Source: Betaproteobacteria bacterium (GTDB taxonomy: Bacteria; Pseudomonadota; Gammaproteobacteria; Burkholderiales; Rhodocyclaceae). From it: 61,848 bases of DNA. Where the stretch lies: positions 1 to 61,848 of the forward strand of contig WQYQ01000021.1 in the NCBI GenBank assembly GCA_009781175.1, given 5' to 3'. A model generated the notes under the pieces. The model saw only the letters and a program-made list of their open reading frames with translations. It was not told the origin of the DNA and made no database searches. Of this stretch, positions 8,223 to 19,155 are shown one piece after another. Position 1 is the first letter of the stretch. Every line of letters begins with the position of its first letter. The position numbers and the translations under genes were made by a program.

Positions 8223-10145
8223 TCAGGAAGATTTGCGCACGCGCAAATACCAGTCGCAGAGCAGCCGCACTTGGTTTTCGGTGTAACCCTTCGAAATCAT
8301 GCGGTTGACAAAGTCCTGATGTTTTTTCTGTTCGTCGGTGCTGGCCTTGGGTGTGAAAGAAATGACGGGCAGCAGATCTTCGGTATTCGAGAACATCTTC
8401 TTCTCGATGACGGCGCGCAGCTTCTCGTAGGATGTCCAGCTTGGATTGTGTCCGTTGTTCTTGGCGCGCGCGCGCAGCACGAAGTTCACCACTTCATTGC
8501 GGAAATCCTTCGGATTGCTGATGCCTGCCGGCTTTTCGATTTTGTCCAGTTCGTCATTGAGCGCCGAGCGATCGAAAATCTCGCCGGTGTTGGGGTCGCG
8601 GTATTCCTGATCTTGAATCCAGAAGTCGGCATAGATGACATAGCGATCGAAAATATTCTGACCGTACTCACTGTAAGACTCCAGATACGCGGTTTGGATT
8701 TCCTTGCCGATGAACTCGGCGTAGCGCGGCGCTAGAAACTCCTTGATGAAACTGTTGTAGCGCTGCTCAACGTCAGGCGGGAATTGCTCCTGTTCAATTT
8801 GCTGTTCGAGCACGTACATCAAATGCACCGGATTGGCGGCGACTTCACGGTGATCGAAATTGAACACGCGCGAGAGCACCTTGAATGCAAAACGTGTCGA
8901 TAAGCCGGACATGCCTTCATCGACGCCGGCGTAATCACGGTATTCCTGATAGCTCTTGGCTTTGGGGTCGGTGTCCTTGAGGTTTTCTCCGTCGTAGATG
9001 CGCATTTTGCTGTAGATGCCCGAATTTTCCGGTTCTTTCAGCCGCGACAGCGCGACGAACTGCGCGAGCATGCGCAGCGTATCGGGCGCGCAGGGCGCTT
9101 CTGCGAGAGAGCTGTTGGTCAAGAGTTTTTGGTAAATGTGGATTTCTTCCGATACACGCAGGCAGTAGGGCACCTTGACCGTGAAAATCCGGTCGAGGAA
9201 AGCTTCGTTATTGCGGTTGTTCTTGAACTGCACCCATTCGGATTCGTTCGAGTGCGCGAGCACAATGCCATCGAACGGGATCGCACCGAAGCCTTCCGTG
9301 CCTTTATAGTTGCCTTCCTGAGTCGCGGTCAGCAAGGGGTGCAACACCTTGATCGGCGCTTTGAACATTTCGACGAATTCGAGCAGTCCTCTGTTTGCGA
9401 GACACAGCCCGCCGGAGTAGGAATAAGCGTCGGGATCGCTCTGCGAATAGCGGTCCAGCATGCGAATGTCGACCTTGCCGACGAGCGAGGAAATGTCCTG
9501 ATTGTTTTCGTCGCCCGGCTCGGTTTTGGCGACAGCGATTTGTTGCAAGGCGGAAGGGTGCAGTTTGACGACGCGGAATTTCGTGATGTCGCCGTTGAAC
9601 TCGTGCAGGCGTTTGAGCGCCCAGGGCGACATGATCGTGTTCAGGTAGCGCTGCGGGATGCCATAGTCGTCCTCAAGGATATGGCCGTCCTCCGCCGCAT
9701 CGAACAAGCCGAGCGGGGATTCGTGCACCGGCGAACCCTTGATTGCATAGAAAGGGCGCTTCTCGATCAGGCTCTTGAGTTTTTCCGCGAGTGAGGATTT
9801 TCCTCCGCCGACCGGGCCGAGCAGATAGAGGATCTGTTTCTTCTCTTCAAGCCCCTGCGCGCCGTGCCGGAAATAGGCCACGATGTTTTCGATGACCTCT
9901 TGCATCCCGTAAAAATCCCGGAAGGCCGGATAGATTTTGATCACCTTGTTGGAAAAGATGCGCGAAAGCCGCAGGTCGAGCCGGGTGTCGACCATTTCCG
10001 GTTCGCCGATTGCGAGCAGCATGCGTTCGGCCGCGTTCGCGTAAGCGGAAGGGTCGGCCTTGCACAGATCGAGGTACTCCTGAATGCTGAGTTCCTCTTC
10101 CTTGGCGGTGTCAAAGCGAGCCTGGTAGGCAGTGAAGATACTCAT
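8223..10145 (-). CDS. prkA: PrkA family serine protein kinase
   Basis: A 640-residue PrkA/YeaG protein: an AAA+-like ATPase core with a C-terminal kinase-like domain, implicated in stress and nitrogen-starvation responses. Seen here: the Walker A GPVGGGKSSLAEKLK (about residue 110), NRGLLEFVEMFKAPIKVLHPLL in the core, and the C-terminal region ending in the family-typical response helix. The start at 10145 is set by the excellent GGAGGAGG five bases upstream and the standard N-terminus MSIFTAY; an in-frame start 153 bases upstream is not supported. First gene of a three-gene operon with yeaH and spoVR. Confidence 0.95.
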   Translation of the reverse strand: MSIFTAYQARFDTAKEEELSIQEYLDLCKADPSAYANAAERMLLAIGEPEMVDTRLDLRLSRIFSNKVIKIYPAFRDFYGMQEVIENIVAYFRHGAQGLEEKKQILYLLGPVGGGKSSLAEKLKSLIEKRPFYAIKGSPVHESPLGLFDAAEDGHILEDDYGIPQRYLNTIMSPWALKRLHEFNGDITKFRVVKLHPSALQQIAVAKTEPGDENNQDISSLVGKVDIRMLDRYSQSDPDAYSYSGGLCLANRGLLEFVEMFKAPIKVLHPLLTATQEGNYKGTEGFGAIPFDGIVLAHSNESEWVQFKNNRNNEAFLDRIFTVKVPYCLRVSEEIHIYQKLLTNSSLAEAPCAPDTLRMLAQFVALSRLKEPENSGIYSKMRIYDGENLKDTDPKAKSYQEYRDYAGVDEGMSGLSTRFAFKVLSRVFNFDHREVAANPVHLMYVLEQQIEQEQFPPDVEQRYNSFIKEFLAPRYAEFIGKEIQTAYLESYSEYGQNIFDRYVIYADFWIQDQEYRDPNTGEIFDRSALNDELDKIEKPAGISNPKDFRNEVVNFVLRARAKNNGHNPSWTSYEKLRAVIEKKMFSNTEDLLPVISFTPKASTDEQKKHQDFVNRMISKGYTENQVRLLCDWYLRVRKSS

Positions 10146-10497
10146 TTGGAAACCTCCTCCACTCTCATCTAATACCCGCATCGCACGTGCTTTCTGATGA
10201 GCCTGTCGGATGCCGGTGCTGGGGGGCGCCACAGTCTGAAAGGAATTACTGCCGCCTCTGTGCGTGTGAGTCTGAACGTGATGCGCCGGTTCCACCACTA
10301 TGCATACAATAAATTTCGTCTCGGGCTCGCCGTCGCAGAATTGTCCGAAGGCGGCGGAAAGTCCAGCCTAGGCTCTGTGTTAAACTCTCACAGTTAAGCT
10401 ATTAGGCAACCTCGGGGCAGATTTCGCCTTTCCACGCGTGTAAGTTGATGATTGCGTGCCGAGGGAATCGTTTCGCAGAAAATCCAAGGAATTGTGA
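10146..10497. other. Divergent control region between prkA and tig
   Basis: 352 bases separating the minus-strand prkA operon from the plus-strand chaperone/protease cluster. It must hold promoters for both. I see no unambiguous sigma-70, sigma-32 or sigma-54 consensus, no hairpin of note and no small gene. Confidence 0.4.
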
Positions 10498-11805
10498 ATG
10501 CAGACCAACGAAGTGACGCTGGGCGCTCTGGAGCGCCAGATCGATGTTTCCGTGACCTTAGCCGATGTCGAACGTGATGTTGCAGCACGTCTGCAGAAAC
10601 TCGCGCGCACCGTCAAGATGGCCGGTTTCCGTCCTGGCAAAGTTCCGCTCAAAATCGTCGAGCAAACCTATGGCCCACAGGTGCGGGGCGAGGCAATTGG
10701 CGCCGCGGTTGAAAAGATCTTCGGCGAGAAAGTCCGCGAGCAAAACGTTCGGGTTGCCGGCTATCCCAGGATTCAGCCGAAGGAAAGCTCGGTCGTGGGT
10801 AACCTGGAGTTCTCCGCCGTTTTTGAGATCTATCCTGAAATCCAGCTCGCCGATTTATCGGGCAAGAGCATCGAACGTCCGGCTTTGAGCGTTGGCGACG
10901 CTGAGCTGGAGCGTACGGTCGAAATTCTGCGCAAGCAACGCACGGTTTTCGAAGCCGCCGATCGCGCCGCCGCCGAGGGCGACCGGGTGACGGTGAAATT
11001 CGCTGGCACCAAGGATGGCGAAGCCTTCCAGGGTGGGTCCGCGGAAGATTTCCCGTTTGTGCTCGGCGCGGGCTCCATGTTGCCGGAGTTCGAACAAAAC
11101 GTAACCGGCCTCTTCGTCGGCGCAAGCAAAACTTTCGATTTGACCTTCCCGGCCGATTACCAGGCGAAGGATCTGGCGGGACAGACCGTCAAGTTCGAAG
11201 TCACCGTCAACAAGGTTGAAGCACCCCGTTTGCCGGAACTCGATGGCGAGTTCGCGAAGGGCTTGGGGATCGCGGACGGCGACGTGGAAAAGATGCGTGC
11301 CGAGGTTAAGGCAAATCTGGAGCGCGAGGTCCGCCGCCGGATTCAGGCTGCGACGAAAGAACAGGCCATGAACCTTTTGCTGGAAGCCAATCCTATCGAG
11401 GTTCCCAAGGCGCTGGTGGAAGCGGAAAGCCAGCAGCTTGCCGAAAATGCGCGTCAGGATATGGCGCAGCGCGGCATCAATATTAAGGAAATGCCGATCG
11501 AACCGGCCTGGTTTGCCGAGCAGGCCGTACGCCGCGTGAAGCTGGGACTGGTTTTAGCCGAGGTCGTCAAGAAGAACGAACTGCATGCCAAGCCGGAACA
11601 GATTCGCGCCTTGGTCGATGACTACGCGCAGAGCTTTGAAGATCCCGCCGAGGTTGTAAAGTGGTATTACTCGCAGCCGCAGCGGATTGCCCAAGCCGAA
11701 GCGATCGTGATCGAAGATAATGTGGTGGACTGGGTGCTCAAGAGCGCTCAAGTAACCGAAAAACCTGTCGTTTTCGATGAGTTCATGGGCAATATCGGCC
11801 GCTGA
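10498..11805 (+). CDS. tig: Trigger factor, ribosome-associated chaperone
   Basis: A 435-residue chaperone and peptidyl-prolyl isomerase that binds ribosomal protein L23 at the exit tunnel. The ribosome-docking signature is visible as FRPGKVPL (about residues 44-51). The FKBP-like isomerase domain follows (about 150-240, with GDRVTVKFAG and FPFVLGAGSMLPEFEQNVTG), then the long helical C-terminal chaperone arms. An AAGGA precedes the ATG at 10498. First gene of tig-clpP-clpX-lon. Confidence 0.97.
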   Translation: MQTNEVTLGALERQIDVSVTLADVERDVAARLQKLARTVKMAGFRPGKVPLKIVEQTYGPQVRGEAIGAAVEKIFGEKVREQNVRVAGYPRIQPKESSVVGNLEFSAVFEIYPEIQLADLSGKSIERPALSVGDAELERTVEILRKQRTVFEAADRAAAEGDRVTVKFAGTKDGEAFQGGSAEDFPFVLGAGSMLPEFEQNVTGLFVGASKTFDLTFPADYQAKDLAGQTVKFEVTVNKVEAPRLPELDGEFAKGLGIADGDVEKMRAEVKANLEREVRRRIQAATKEQAMNLLLEANPIEVPKALVEAESQQLAENARQDMAQRGINIKEMPIEPAWFAEQAVRRVKLGLVLAEVVKKNELHAKPEQIRALVDDYAQSFEDPAEVVKWYYSQPQRIAQAEAIVIEDNVVDWVLKSAQVTEKPVVFDEFMGNIGR

Positions 11806-11821
11806 CCAATAGAGAGAGACC

Positions 11822-12472
11822 ATGAGTCAGAATAGAAACAGCGCTTCCTGGCAGTCCGAATGGCAACCTTCCGCGCTCGGCCTGGTGCCGATGGTGATCG
11901 AACAAAGCGGTCGCGGAGAGCGCGCCTATGACATCTATTCGCGCTTGCTGCGTGAGCGCATCATATTCCTTGTCGGTCCCGTGACGGACGAAACGGCAAA
12001 TCTCGTGGTCGCTCAGTTATTGTTTCTTGAGGCGGACAATCCGGACAAGGACATCTACTTTTATATCAACTCGCCCGGTGGTGCAGTAACGGCGGGGATG
12101 GCGATCTACGACACGATGCAGTTCGTCAAACCGGATGTCAGCACGCTGTGCATTGGCCAGGCGGCAAGCATGGGTGCGTTTTTGCTTGCCGCCGGTGAGA
12201 AAGGGAAGCGGATTGCGCTGCCCAATTCGCGCGTGATGATTCATCAGCCACTCGGTGGTTTCCAGGGACAGGCATCGGACATTGAGATTCATGCGCGTGA
12301 AATTCTCAAACTGCGTGCGAAGCTCAATGAAATCCTCGCGCAGAATACAGGTCAAAGCGTCGAAAAGATCGAACGCGATACCGACCGCGACAATTTCCTG
12401 TCGGCCGACGACGCCGTGGCTTACGGTCTGGTCGACAAAGTTTTGAGCAGCCACGCATCGGCGGCTGAGTAA
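11822..12472 (+). CDS. clpP: ATP-dependent Clp protease proteolytic subunit
   Basis: A 216-residue serine peptidase forming the double-heptamer chamber that degrades proteins fed by ClpX or ClpA. The catalytic triad is intact: Ser116 in GQAASMGAF, His141 in MIHQPLGG and Asp190 in DTDRDNF. A short N-terminal extension is probably self-processed, as in the Escherichia coli enzyme. It follows tig by 16 bases and precedes clpX by 41, the usual operon. Confidence 0.98.
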   Translation: MSQNRNSASWQSEWQPSALGLVPMVIEQSGRGERAYDIYSRLLRERIIFLVGPVTDETANLVVAQLLFLEADNPDKDIYFYINSPGGAVTAGMAIYDTMQFVKPDVSTLCIGQAASMGAFLLAAGEKGKRIALPNSRVMIHQPLGGFQGQASDIEIHAREILKLRAKLNEILAQNTGQSVEKIERDTDRDNFLSADDAVAYGLVDKVLSSHASAAE

Positions 12473-12513
12473 GAACCTATTCAGAGTCTGAACAGGGCAG
12501 AGAGGACCCAAGG

Positions 12514-13779
12514 ATGGGCGAAAAGAAGAGCGGCAGCGAAAAGCTGTTGTACTGCTCGTTTTGCGGTAAGAGCCAGCATGAAGTTCGTAAACTGATTGCG
12601 GGGCCTTCGGTTTTCATTTGCGATGAATGTATCGATTTATGTAACGACATCATCCGGGATGAAATTGGTGGCGAAACGGCTGGGAAAACCGAGCGTAGCG
12701 ATCTGCCGATTCCGAAAGAGATCGGAGCGATTCTCGATCAATACGTAATCGGACAAGACCCCGCCAAGCGAATTTTGTCTGTCGCGGTGTATAACCACTA
12801 CAAACGTCTGCGCCATCAGCCGCGTAAAGACGATGTGGAAATCGCCAAAAGCAATATCCTCTTGATTGGGCCGACTGGCTCAGGTAAGACTTTGCTTGCA
12901 CAGACGCTGGCCCGGCTGCTCAATGTTCCCTTTGTGATGGCCGATGCGACGACCCTGACCGAAGCGGGTTATGTTGGGGAAGACGTTGAAAACATCATCC
13001 AGAAACTGCTGCAAAAGTGCGACTACGATGTCGAAAAAGCCCAGCAGGGGATCGTGTATATCGATGAAATCGATAAGATTTCGCGCAAATCCGACAACCC
13101 GTCGATCACCCGCGATGTATCGGGCGAGGGCGTTCAGCAGGCGCTGCTAAAGCTCATCGAAGGGACCGTTGCGGCGGTGCCACCGCAAGGCGGGCGCAAA
13201 CATCCTAATCAGGACTTTGTGCAAGTCGATACCACAAACATTCTGTTTGTTTGCGGCGGGGCGTTTGACGGCTTGGACAAGGTGATCCGCAACCGATCCG
13301 AGCATGTCGGAATCGGCTTTAGCGCACAGGTCAAGAGCCGCGATGGGCGTGATGTTTCGGAAACCTTGCGCGATGTCGAGCCTGAAGATCTGATCAAGTA
13401 TGGCCTGATTCCCGAATTCATCGGTCGTTTGCCCGTTGTCGCGACATTGCAAGAGCTGGATGAAGCGGCTTTGATCGAAATTCTTGTCGAGCCCAAAAAT
13501 GCTCTGATCAAGCAGTATCAGAAGTTATTCTCGATGGAAGGCGTCGAATTGGAGATCCGCCCGACGGCGCTCCAAGCGATTGCGCGCAAGGCCCTCAAGC
13601 GCAAAACAGGGGCGCGTGGCCTGCGTTCGATCCTGGAGGCGACTTTGCTCGATACGATGTACGAATTACCGGGCATGGAAAACGTCGAAAAAGTGGTCAT
13701 CGATGAGAGTACGGTGGAAGGCGCTGGAAAACCCCTTCTTATCTACGCGGACCAACCCAAGGTTTCAGGTTCTAATTGA
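12514..13779 (+). CDS. clpX: Clp protease ATP-binding subunit ClpX
   Basis: A 421-residue AAA+ unfoldase partner of ClpP. The N-terminal zinc-binding domain ([14 protein letters not shown]...CDEC, residues about 14-42) recognises adaptors. The ATPase core has Walker A GPTGSGKT (about residue 116), Walker [10 protein letters not shown], and the sensor region [11 protein letters not shown]. The ClpP-docking loop IGF appears as [11 protein letters not shown] strong AGAGG ribosome site lies before the ATG. Confidence 0.98.
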   Translation: MGEKKSGSEKLLYCSFCGKSQHEVRKLIAGPSVFICDECIDLCNDIIRDEIGGETAGKTERSDLPIPKEIGAILDQYVIGQDPAKRILSVAVYNHYKRLRHQPRKDDVEIAKSNILLIGPTGSGKTLLAQTLARLLNVPFVMADATTLTEAGYVGEDVENIIQKLLQKCDYDVEKAQQGIVYIDEIDKISRKSDNPSITRDVSGEGVQQALLKLIEGTVAAVPPQGGRKHPNQDFVQVDTTNILFVCGGAFDGLDKVIRNRSEHVGIGFSAQVKSRDGRDVSETLRDVEPEDLIKYGLIPEFIGRLPVVATLQELDEAALIEILVEPKNALIKQYQKLFSMEGVELEIRPTALQAIARKALKRKTGARGLRSILEATLLDTMYELPGMENVEKVVIDESTVEGAGKPLLIYADQPKVSGSN

Positions 13780-13857
13780 TTCCGCTCCCCGGGCCTGCTT
13801 GAATTCTGGACCAGGGAGCACAACATCCCTGGGACACCGGACAGAAGGAAAAATCAT

Positions 13858-16278
13858 ATGGCAAGCTTGCCTGCACTCCCTCAAGAGACCGTAGAACTCC
13901 CGTTGCTGCCCTTGCGCGACGTGGTGGTGTTCCCGCATATGGTGATCCCGCTTTTCGTGGGGCGCCCGAAATCGATCAAGGCGCTTGAGAGCGCCATGGA
14001 GGCGGAAAAAAGCATTCTGCTCGTGGCGCAGCGGTCCGCGGCAAAAGATGAGCCAACCGTTGAGGATCTCTATGAGATCGGCTGTGTCGCCAATATCTTG
14101 CAGATGCTCAAACTGCCCGATGGAACGGTCAAAGTCCTGGTCGAAGGCACGCAGCGGGCGCGGCTTGAAGCGGTTGAAGATCAGCGCACCGTCTTTATGG
14201 CGCGGGTTACTCCGATTGTCAGTGATGAAGTTCAAAGCCACGAAATCGAAGCCATGCGCAGGGCGATCCTGACGCAGTTCGACCAATACGTAAAACTGAA
14301 TAAAAAGATTCCGCCTGAGATTCTGACTTCTCTTTCCGGGATCGACGATTCGGGCCGCCTTGCCGACACAATCGCGGCGCATTTGCCGCTTAAGCTGGAA
14401 CAAAAACAGGGCATTCTGGAGCTGCCGGATGTCATCGGCCGCCTTGAGCGCCTGCTTGCCCAGCTCGAAACCGAACTCGACATCCTGCAAGTCGAAAAGC
14501 GCATCCGTGGCCGCGTCAAGCGCCAAATGGAGAAGAGCCAGCGCGAGTATTACCTGAACGAGCAGGTCAAGGCGATTCAGAAGGAACTTGGCGAAGGCGA
14601 AGAGGGCGCGGATCTCGAAGAACTCGACAAGAAAATTGCCGGCGCGGGCATGAGCAAGGAGGCGCTTGCCAAGGCGCAGTCCGAACTCAAAAAGTTGCGT
14701 CTGATGTCGCCGATGTCGGCCGAAGCGACAGTCGTGCGCAACTTTATCGAGACGCTTACCGGGCTCCCGTGGAAGAAAAAATCGCGCATCTCGAAAGATC
14801 TCACGGCAGCCCAAAAGATACTCGACAAAGATCATTTCGGTCTCGAGAAGGTCAAGGAACGCATCCTCGAATACCTGGCCGTGCAACAGCGCGTCGACAA
14901 GCTCAAGGCTCCAATTCTCTGTCTCGTCGGACCTCCGGGTGTTGGCAAGACTTCGCTGGGTCAGTCGATCGCGAAGGCCACAAACCGTAAATTCGTGCGG
15001 ATGAGCCTCGGCGGCGTGCGGGATGAAGCCGAAATTCGTGGCCATCGCCGGACTTACATCGGTTCGATGCCGGGCAAGATCTTGCAGAATATGACCAAGG
15101 TCGGGGTCAAGAACCCGCTCTTTTTGCTCGACGAAGTCGACAAAATGGGTGCGGATTTCCGTGGCGACCCCTCTTCGGCGCTGCTTGAGGTATTGGACCC
15201 GGAGCAGAACAGCACTTTTGTCGATCACTACATTGAAGTCGAATACGACTTGTCGGATGTGATGTTCGTCGCGACGGCGAACAGCTTGAATATTCCGGCG
15301 CCGCTGCTCGACCGGATGGAGCTGATCCGTCTTTCCGGTTACACCGAAGAAGAAAAGGTCAACATTGCGCACCGTTATCTGCTTCCGAAGCAGATGAAGC
15401 ACAACGGTCTCAAGCATGAAGAGTTGACCGTCACCGACGACGCATTGCGCGACATCATTCGCTACTACACGCGAGAGGCGGGGGTGCGCGGCCTTGAGCG
15501 TGAAATTTCGAAGATCTGCCGAAAGGTCGTGAAATCGCTCGTCTTGAAAAAGCGCACAAGCAAGATCATCGTTAATGCGAAGAACCTCGACAAATATCTG
15601 GGTGTGCGTCGCTTCAGCTTCGGCGTCGCGGAGAAAGAAAACCAGGTCGGCCAGGTCACGGGTTTGGCGTGGACAGAAGTGGGCGGTGAGTTGCTGACGA
15701 TCGAGTCAGTCGTCTTGCCAGGCAAAGGCAAGGTTTTGACGACCGGCAAGCTCGGTGAAGTCATGCAAGAGTCGATTCAGGCAGCCCTGTCGGTTGTGCG
15801 CAAACGTTCGCGGCAGCTTGGAATTTCCGCAGACTTCTATCAGAAGAGCGATATTCATATTCACTTGCCTGAAGGCGCAACGCCGAAAGATGGTCCATCC
15901 GCAGGTATTGCCATTGCAACCGCGCTCGTTTCCGTTTTGACGGGTATCCCTGTGCGCGCCGATGTCGCGATGACGGGTGAAATCACCTTGCGTGGCGAAG
16001 TGCTTCCGATCGGCGGCTTGAAAGAAAAACTGCTCGCGGCCGTGCGCGGCGGAATTGGTACAGCATTGATTCCAGAGGAAAACCTAAAGGACTTGCAGGA
16101 CCTTCCTCCAGATATCAAGGAAAAAATCGAAATCATTCCCGTCAAATGGATCGATAAGGTTTTGGAGCTGGCCCTCGAATCCGCACCCGAGCCGCTACCT
16201 GAACCAAGCGAGGAAAATGTCGCTCCTCCCCCCTCTGGCGAAGAGGAAGAAACACGCTCTGGTTTCGTCAAACATTAA
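13858..16278 (+). CDS. lon: ATP-dependent protease Lon
   Basis: An 806-residue LonA protease degrading misfolded and regulatory proteins. The N-terminal substrate domain opens with [16 protein letters not shown]; the AAA+ domain has [15 protein letters not shown] (Walker A) and [12 protein letters not shown] (Walker B); the protease domain has the catalytic serine at residue 681 in KDGPSAGIA and its lysine partner in the following [14 protein letters not shown] short acidic proline-rich tail follows. The 78-base gap after clpX holds a small stem (CCAGGGA/TCCCTGG) and the AGAAGGA ribosome site; no clear heat-shock promoter is visible. Confidence 0.98.
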   Translation: MASLPALPQETVELPLLPLRDVVVFPHMVIPLFVGRPKSIKALESAMEAEKSILLVAQRSAAKDEPTVEDLYEIGCVANILQMLKLPDGTVKVLVEGTQRARLEAVEDQRTVFMARVTPIVSDEVQSHEIEAMRRAILTQFDQYVKLNKKIPPEILTSLSGIDDSGRLADTIAAHLPLKLEQKQGILELPDVIGRLERLLAQLETELDILQVEKRIRGRVKRQMEKSQREYYLNEQVKAIQKELGEGEEGADLEELDKKIAGAGMSKEALAKAQSELKKLRLMSPMSAEATVVRNFIETLTGLPWKKKSRISKDLTAAQKILDKDHFGLEKVKERILEYLAVQQRVDKLKAPILCLVGPPGVGKTSLGQSIAKATNRKFVRMSLGGVRDEAEIRGHRRTYIGSMPGKILQNMTKVGVKNPLFLLDEVDKMGADFRGDPSSALLEVLDPEQNSTFVDHYIEVEYDLSDVMFVATANSLNIPAPLLDRMELIRLSGYTEEEKVNIAHRYLLPKQMKHNGLKHEELTVTDDALRDIIRYYTREAGVRGLEREISKICRKVVKSLVLKKRTSKIIVNAKNLDKYLGVRRFSFGVAEKENQVGQVTGLAWTEVGGELLTIESVVLPGKGKVLTTGKLGEVMQESIQAALSVVRKRSRQLGISADFYQKSDIHIHLPEGATPKDGPSAGIAIATALVSVLTGIPVRADVAMTGEITLRGEVLPIGGLKEKLLAAVRGGIGTALIPEENLKDLQDLPPDIKEKIEIIPVKWIDKVLELALESAPEPLPEPSEENVAPPPSGEEEETRSGFVKH

Positions 16279-16297
16279 CCGAGTCGGTTTGAATAAT

Positions 16298-16339
16298 CCC
16301 GGGCAGTCTGGTTCATGAGAATCAGCTGCCCGGGTTTTT
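16298..16339 (+). terminator. Rho-independent terminator of lon
   Basis: CCCGGGCAG (16298-16306) pairs with CTGCCCGGG (16326-16334) and is followed by TTTTTATTT. It lies 20 bases after the lon stop and closes the tig-clpP-clpX-lon unit. Confidence 0.93.
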
Positions 16340-16435
16340 ATTTGCTGTCCAGAATCTGTTGAATCGCCTGCAAACCCGCTTGACACAAGCATTTGCCCCC
16401 GATATAAAGTCCCCCCAGGCTTTACGAAAAACCGC

Positions 16436-16557
16436 GTGAATCGCTCCCAAGCCAAAATTTGGGGCTTTTTCGCCACGAATCTGGGGCGCCTTTGGCGGCC
16501 AGTTACACTTGTCTCGCTAACCCCGCCATGAATGGCGGGACTTGCGCTTGACTCGTG
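16436..16557 (+). repeat. Mobile palindromic repeat, copy 1 (122 bp)
   Basis: Begins GTGAATCGCTCCCAAG, ends ACTCGTG and abuts GTCA. It shares with the copies at 57028 and 60880 the blocks GGGGCTT..TTCGCCACGAAT, CTTGTCTCGCT and a small stem CCGCCATGAATGGCGG. There is no coding sequence in it. It sits between the lon terminator and hup, so it may lie in or next to the hup promoter. Confidence 0.85.
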
Positions 16558-16613
16558 GTCATCACTGGTTTGCGAGGGCTTCTTTCCCACCACTGAAGAT
16601 TGAGGGGACTTTC

Positions 16614-16886
16614 GTGAACAAATCCGAGTTGATCGACCATATCGCCAAGCAGGCCGATATTTCCAAGGCCGCGGCAGGTCGTGCGTTGGACTCCGTTGTA
16701 GCAGCCGTCAAGCAGTCCTTGAAAAAGGGAGATGACGTTACGCTCGTTGGCTTCGGTACTTTTACCGTAGGCAAACGCGCTGCACGTACAGGGCGCAACC
16801 CGCGCACCGGCGCGACAATCAAGATCAAAGCGGCAAAAGTTCCGAAGTTCCGCCCTGGCAAAGCTTTGAAAGATGCAGTAGACTGA
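16614..16886 (+). CDS. hupB: DNA-binding protein HU-beta
   Basis: A 90-residue nucleoid protein that bends DNA as a dimer. It matches the family from end to end: [10 protein letters not shown] at the start, [21 protein letters not shown] in the DNA-embracing arm, and [14 protein letters not shown] at the end. The start is the GTG at 16614, preceded by GAGGGG; the longer in-frame ATG at 16542 lies within the upstream repeat and would add 24 non-family residues. Followed by tRNA-Val and tRNA-Asp. Confidence 0.96.
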   Translation: MNKSELIDHIAKQADISKAAAGRALDSVVAAVKQSLKKGDDVTLVGFGTFTVGKRAARTGRNPRTGATIKIKAAKVPKFRPGKALKDAVD

Positions 16887-16922
16887 TTGGCTTAGTAGGT
16901 GATTATCACCTGCCCGTGAAGT

Positions 16923-16998
16923 GGGTGCTTAGCTCAGTTGGTAGAGCGTCGCCCTTACAAGGCGAATGTCGGCGGTTCGAGCCCGTCAGCACCCACCA
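16923..16998 (+). tRNA. tRNA-Val (anticodon TAC)
   Basis: 76 nt with encoded CCA. The acceptor GGGTGCT pairs with AGCACCC, the D-loop is AGCTCAGTTGGTAGAGC, the anticodon loop CTTACAA gives TAC, and the T-loop is GGTTCGAGC. Confidence 0.98.
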
Positions 16999-17019
16999 GT
17001 CGAATGGCTGAACAATTTG

Positions 17020-17096
17020 GGAGTGGTAGTTCAGTCGGTTAGAATACCGGCCTGTCACGCCGGGGGTCGCGGGTTCGAGTCCCGTCCACTCCGCCA
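17020..17096 (+). tRNA. tRNA-Asp (anticodon GTC)
   Basis: 77 nt with encoded CCA. The acceptor GGAGTGG pairs with CCACTCC, the anticodon loop CTGTCAC gives GTC, and the T-arm is GCGGGTTCGAGTCCCGT. A short stem (GGCGAAC/GTTCGCC) with a T-run follows at about 17104-17130 and probably terminates the tRNA transcript. Confidence 0.98.
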
Positions 17097-17153
17097 ACCG
17101 CAAGGCGAACCTGAGTTGTTCGCCTTTTTTCTATCCGGAAACCCCTCATTCGT

Positions 17154-19061
17154 ATGTTCGACGCGGTCCGAAACAATAAACGATTCGTCCAGATCTTCCT
17201 GGCTCTGATTATTCTTCCTTTCGCTTTGTGGGGAGTTGACTCCTATATCCACAACTTCGGTCGCGATACCGATGTCGCCAAAATCGGGCGTATCAAAATC
17301 ACTCAGTCCGAGTTTCAAGAGGCGATGCGGGAAGAGCAAGACCGTCTGCGGCAGCAGATGGGAGAAGCTTTCGATCCGGATATCTTGAAGCACCCCGAGG
17401 TGCGCGAATCGGTTCTTGAGAGGCTGATTAACCAGCGCTTGCTTCAACTCCAAGTCGCTAAAGATGGGATTCAGGCCACTCCGGAAGCCTTGCGTGAGGT
17501 GATTGGGGATATTGACGCCTTCAAGGAGAACGGCCAATTTTCCATGCAACGCTATGAGCAACTTTTGGCTACGCGTGGTATGACGCGGGAAAACTTTGAA
17601 GCCAAGCTTGCGCGTGACATTGCACAGCAGCAATTGCTCGCTGCGGTGGCGGGCAGCGCTTTCTCGCCCTCAATTTCCGTCGATCGCTGGCTGAGCTTGC
17701 AGGACGAAAAACGCGAAGTTTCGATTTGGACCATTTCAGCAGCCAAGTTTGTGAGTCAAGTCAAGCTTGCTCCGGATGCGGCGAGGAAAGAGTACGACTC
17801 CGATCTCAAGCGTTGGGAACAACCGGAACAGGTGCGTGTGGAATACCTTGTGCTGAGTCTGGAGGCGCTGGCTCAGCAGATTTCGATTTCCGATCAGGAG
17901 TTGCGCAAGGAATATGAAGCACATAAAGACAAATATGCTGCGCCTGAGGAGCGCCGTGCGCGTCATATTCTGATCGAGGTGGCCAAGGATGCGCCAGCGG
18001 ACAAGCGCGCCGCCGCAAAAGAGAAAGTAGAAGCGCTGTTGAAGCAGGTAAAGGCCAAACCGGAAAGCTTCGCGGAACTGGCCAAGGCGAATTCGTCGGA
18101 CAAAGGGTCTGCCGAAAAGGGAGGTGACTTAGGCTTTTTCGGTCGTGGCCAAATGGTCAAGCCCTTTGAGGACGCTGCTTTTAAGCTGAAGCCTGGCGAG
18201 ATTAGCGGTGTGGTGGAAACCGATTATGGCTATCACATCATCAAACTTGAAGCGATCCATGGTGGCGCCTTGAAGAGCTTTGACGAGGTTAAGCAGCAAA
18301 TTGCCGATGAGTTGAAGCATGCGGCGGCGGCAAAGAAGTTTACTGAATTGGCTGACATGTTCGCGAACACGGTTTACGAGCAGCCGGATACGCTGAAAGG
18401 CGCGGCCGAAAAGTTTAAGTTGCCCCTCCAGCAAAGCGGCTGGATTAGCAAAGATAGCGCTAAACAGGATGCTTCCGGGCTGTTCAAAAACGAAAAGCTG
18501 CTTGCCGCGATTTTTTCTGCCGATACACTGAAAAACAATCGCAATACGGAGGCGATCGACGTTGGGAACAATACGCTTGTTTCGGCGCGCTTGATTGAGC
18601 ATAAACCTGCTGCGGTGACGCCGTTCGAAACGGTGCGCGCTCAGATCGAACAGAAGTTGACGGCCGAGGCGGCTGCTCAGCTTGCTACGGCTGAAGGTGA
18701 AAAACGCTTGGCTGCGCTGCAAAAAGGTGAGACTGTCACTGCGGAATGGAGTCCCCAAAGTGTGATTACCCGTTTTGATGCGGGCAATTTACCGCCCGAT
18801 GCACTCAAAGCGATATTCCGCGTTCAGGCTGAAAAATTGCCTGCCTATGTGGGGGTAACGGTTCCTGGCCAAGCCTATTTGATTGCACGCATTTCCAAGA
18901 TCGAACAGCCGCAATTGGCGCAAGATGATCCACGCCGCAAAGGTTTGGCTGCTCAGTATGACAAGCTGTTCGCGGATGAGGATATGCGAGCTTATATTGC
19001 TGCTTTACGTGAGCGTTATAAGGTAACGAAAAATATGGAGTTGCTAAACGCGAAAGAGTAG
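17154..19061 (+). CDS. ppiD: Periplasmic folding chaperone PpiD (peptidyl-prolyl isomerase)
   Basis: A 635-residue inner-membrane-anchored chaperone for newly exported outer membrane proteins. One N-terminal membrane segment (residues about 13-30, [18 protein letters not shown]) anchors it; a SurA-like helical domain follows; a parvulin domain is clear at about residues 260-355 ([43 protein letters not shown]). The length and order match PpiD of other betaproteobacteria. Downstream of tRNA-Asp, closed by a strong terminator. Confidence 0.94.
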   Translation: MFDAVRNNKRFVQIFLALIILPFALWGVDSYIHNFGRDTDVAKIGRIKITQSEFQEAMREEQDRLRQQMGEAFDPDILKHPEVRESVLERLINQRLLQLQVAKDGIQATPEALREVIGDIDAFKENGQFSMQRYEQLLATRGMTRENFEAKLARDIAQQQLLAAVAGSAFSPSISVDRWLSLQDEKREVSIWTISAAKFVSQVKLAPDAARKEYDSDLKRWEQPEQVRVEYLVLSLEALAQQISISDQELRKEYEAHKDKYAAPEERRARHILIEVAKDAPADKRAAAKEKVEALLKQVKAKPESFAELAKANSSDKGSAEKGGDLGFFGRGQMVKPFEDAAFKLKPGEISGVVETDYGYHIIKLEAIHGGALKSFDEVKQQIADELKHAAAAKKFTELADMFANTVYEQPDTLKGAAEKFKLPLQQSGWISKDSAKQDASGLFKNEKLLAAIFSADTLKNNRNTEAIDVGNNTLVSARLIEHKPAAVTPFETVRAQIEQKLTAEAAAQLATAEGEKRLAALQKGETVTAEWSPQSVITRFDAGNLPPDALKAIFRVQAEKLPAYVGVTVPGQAYLIARISKIEQPQLAQDDPRRKGLAAQYDKLFADEDMRAYIAALRERYKVTKNMELLNAKE

Positions 19062-19077
19062 GGCATTTGGCTTCGAT

Positions 19078-19117
19078 GAATAAAAAGAGGGCGGAAATTT
19101 TCGCCCTCTTTTTATTC
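19078..19117. terminator. Bidirectional rho-independent terminator
   Basis: A 16-bp perfect stem (19078-19093 with 19102-19117) with A-run and T-run flanks (AAAAAGAGGGCG / CGCCCTCTTTTT). It serves ppiD on the plus strand and the convergent hydrolase on the minus strand. Confidence 0.95.
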
Positions 19118-19155
19118 GGGACTGCGCAAAGAGTTTGAGTTTGGCCGTATCGAAT

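Noticed and set aside
13812..13833. Hairpin CCAGGGA/TCCCTGG before lon as a terminator
   Set aside because: Only seven pairs and no T-run; clpX and lon are normally adjacent, and lon may simply have its own promoter.
13765..15417. A 550-residue minus-strand open frame over lon
   Set aside because: It is the antisense shadow of lon, which has full motif support; the antisense product has no family features.
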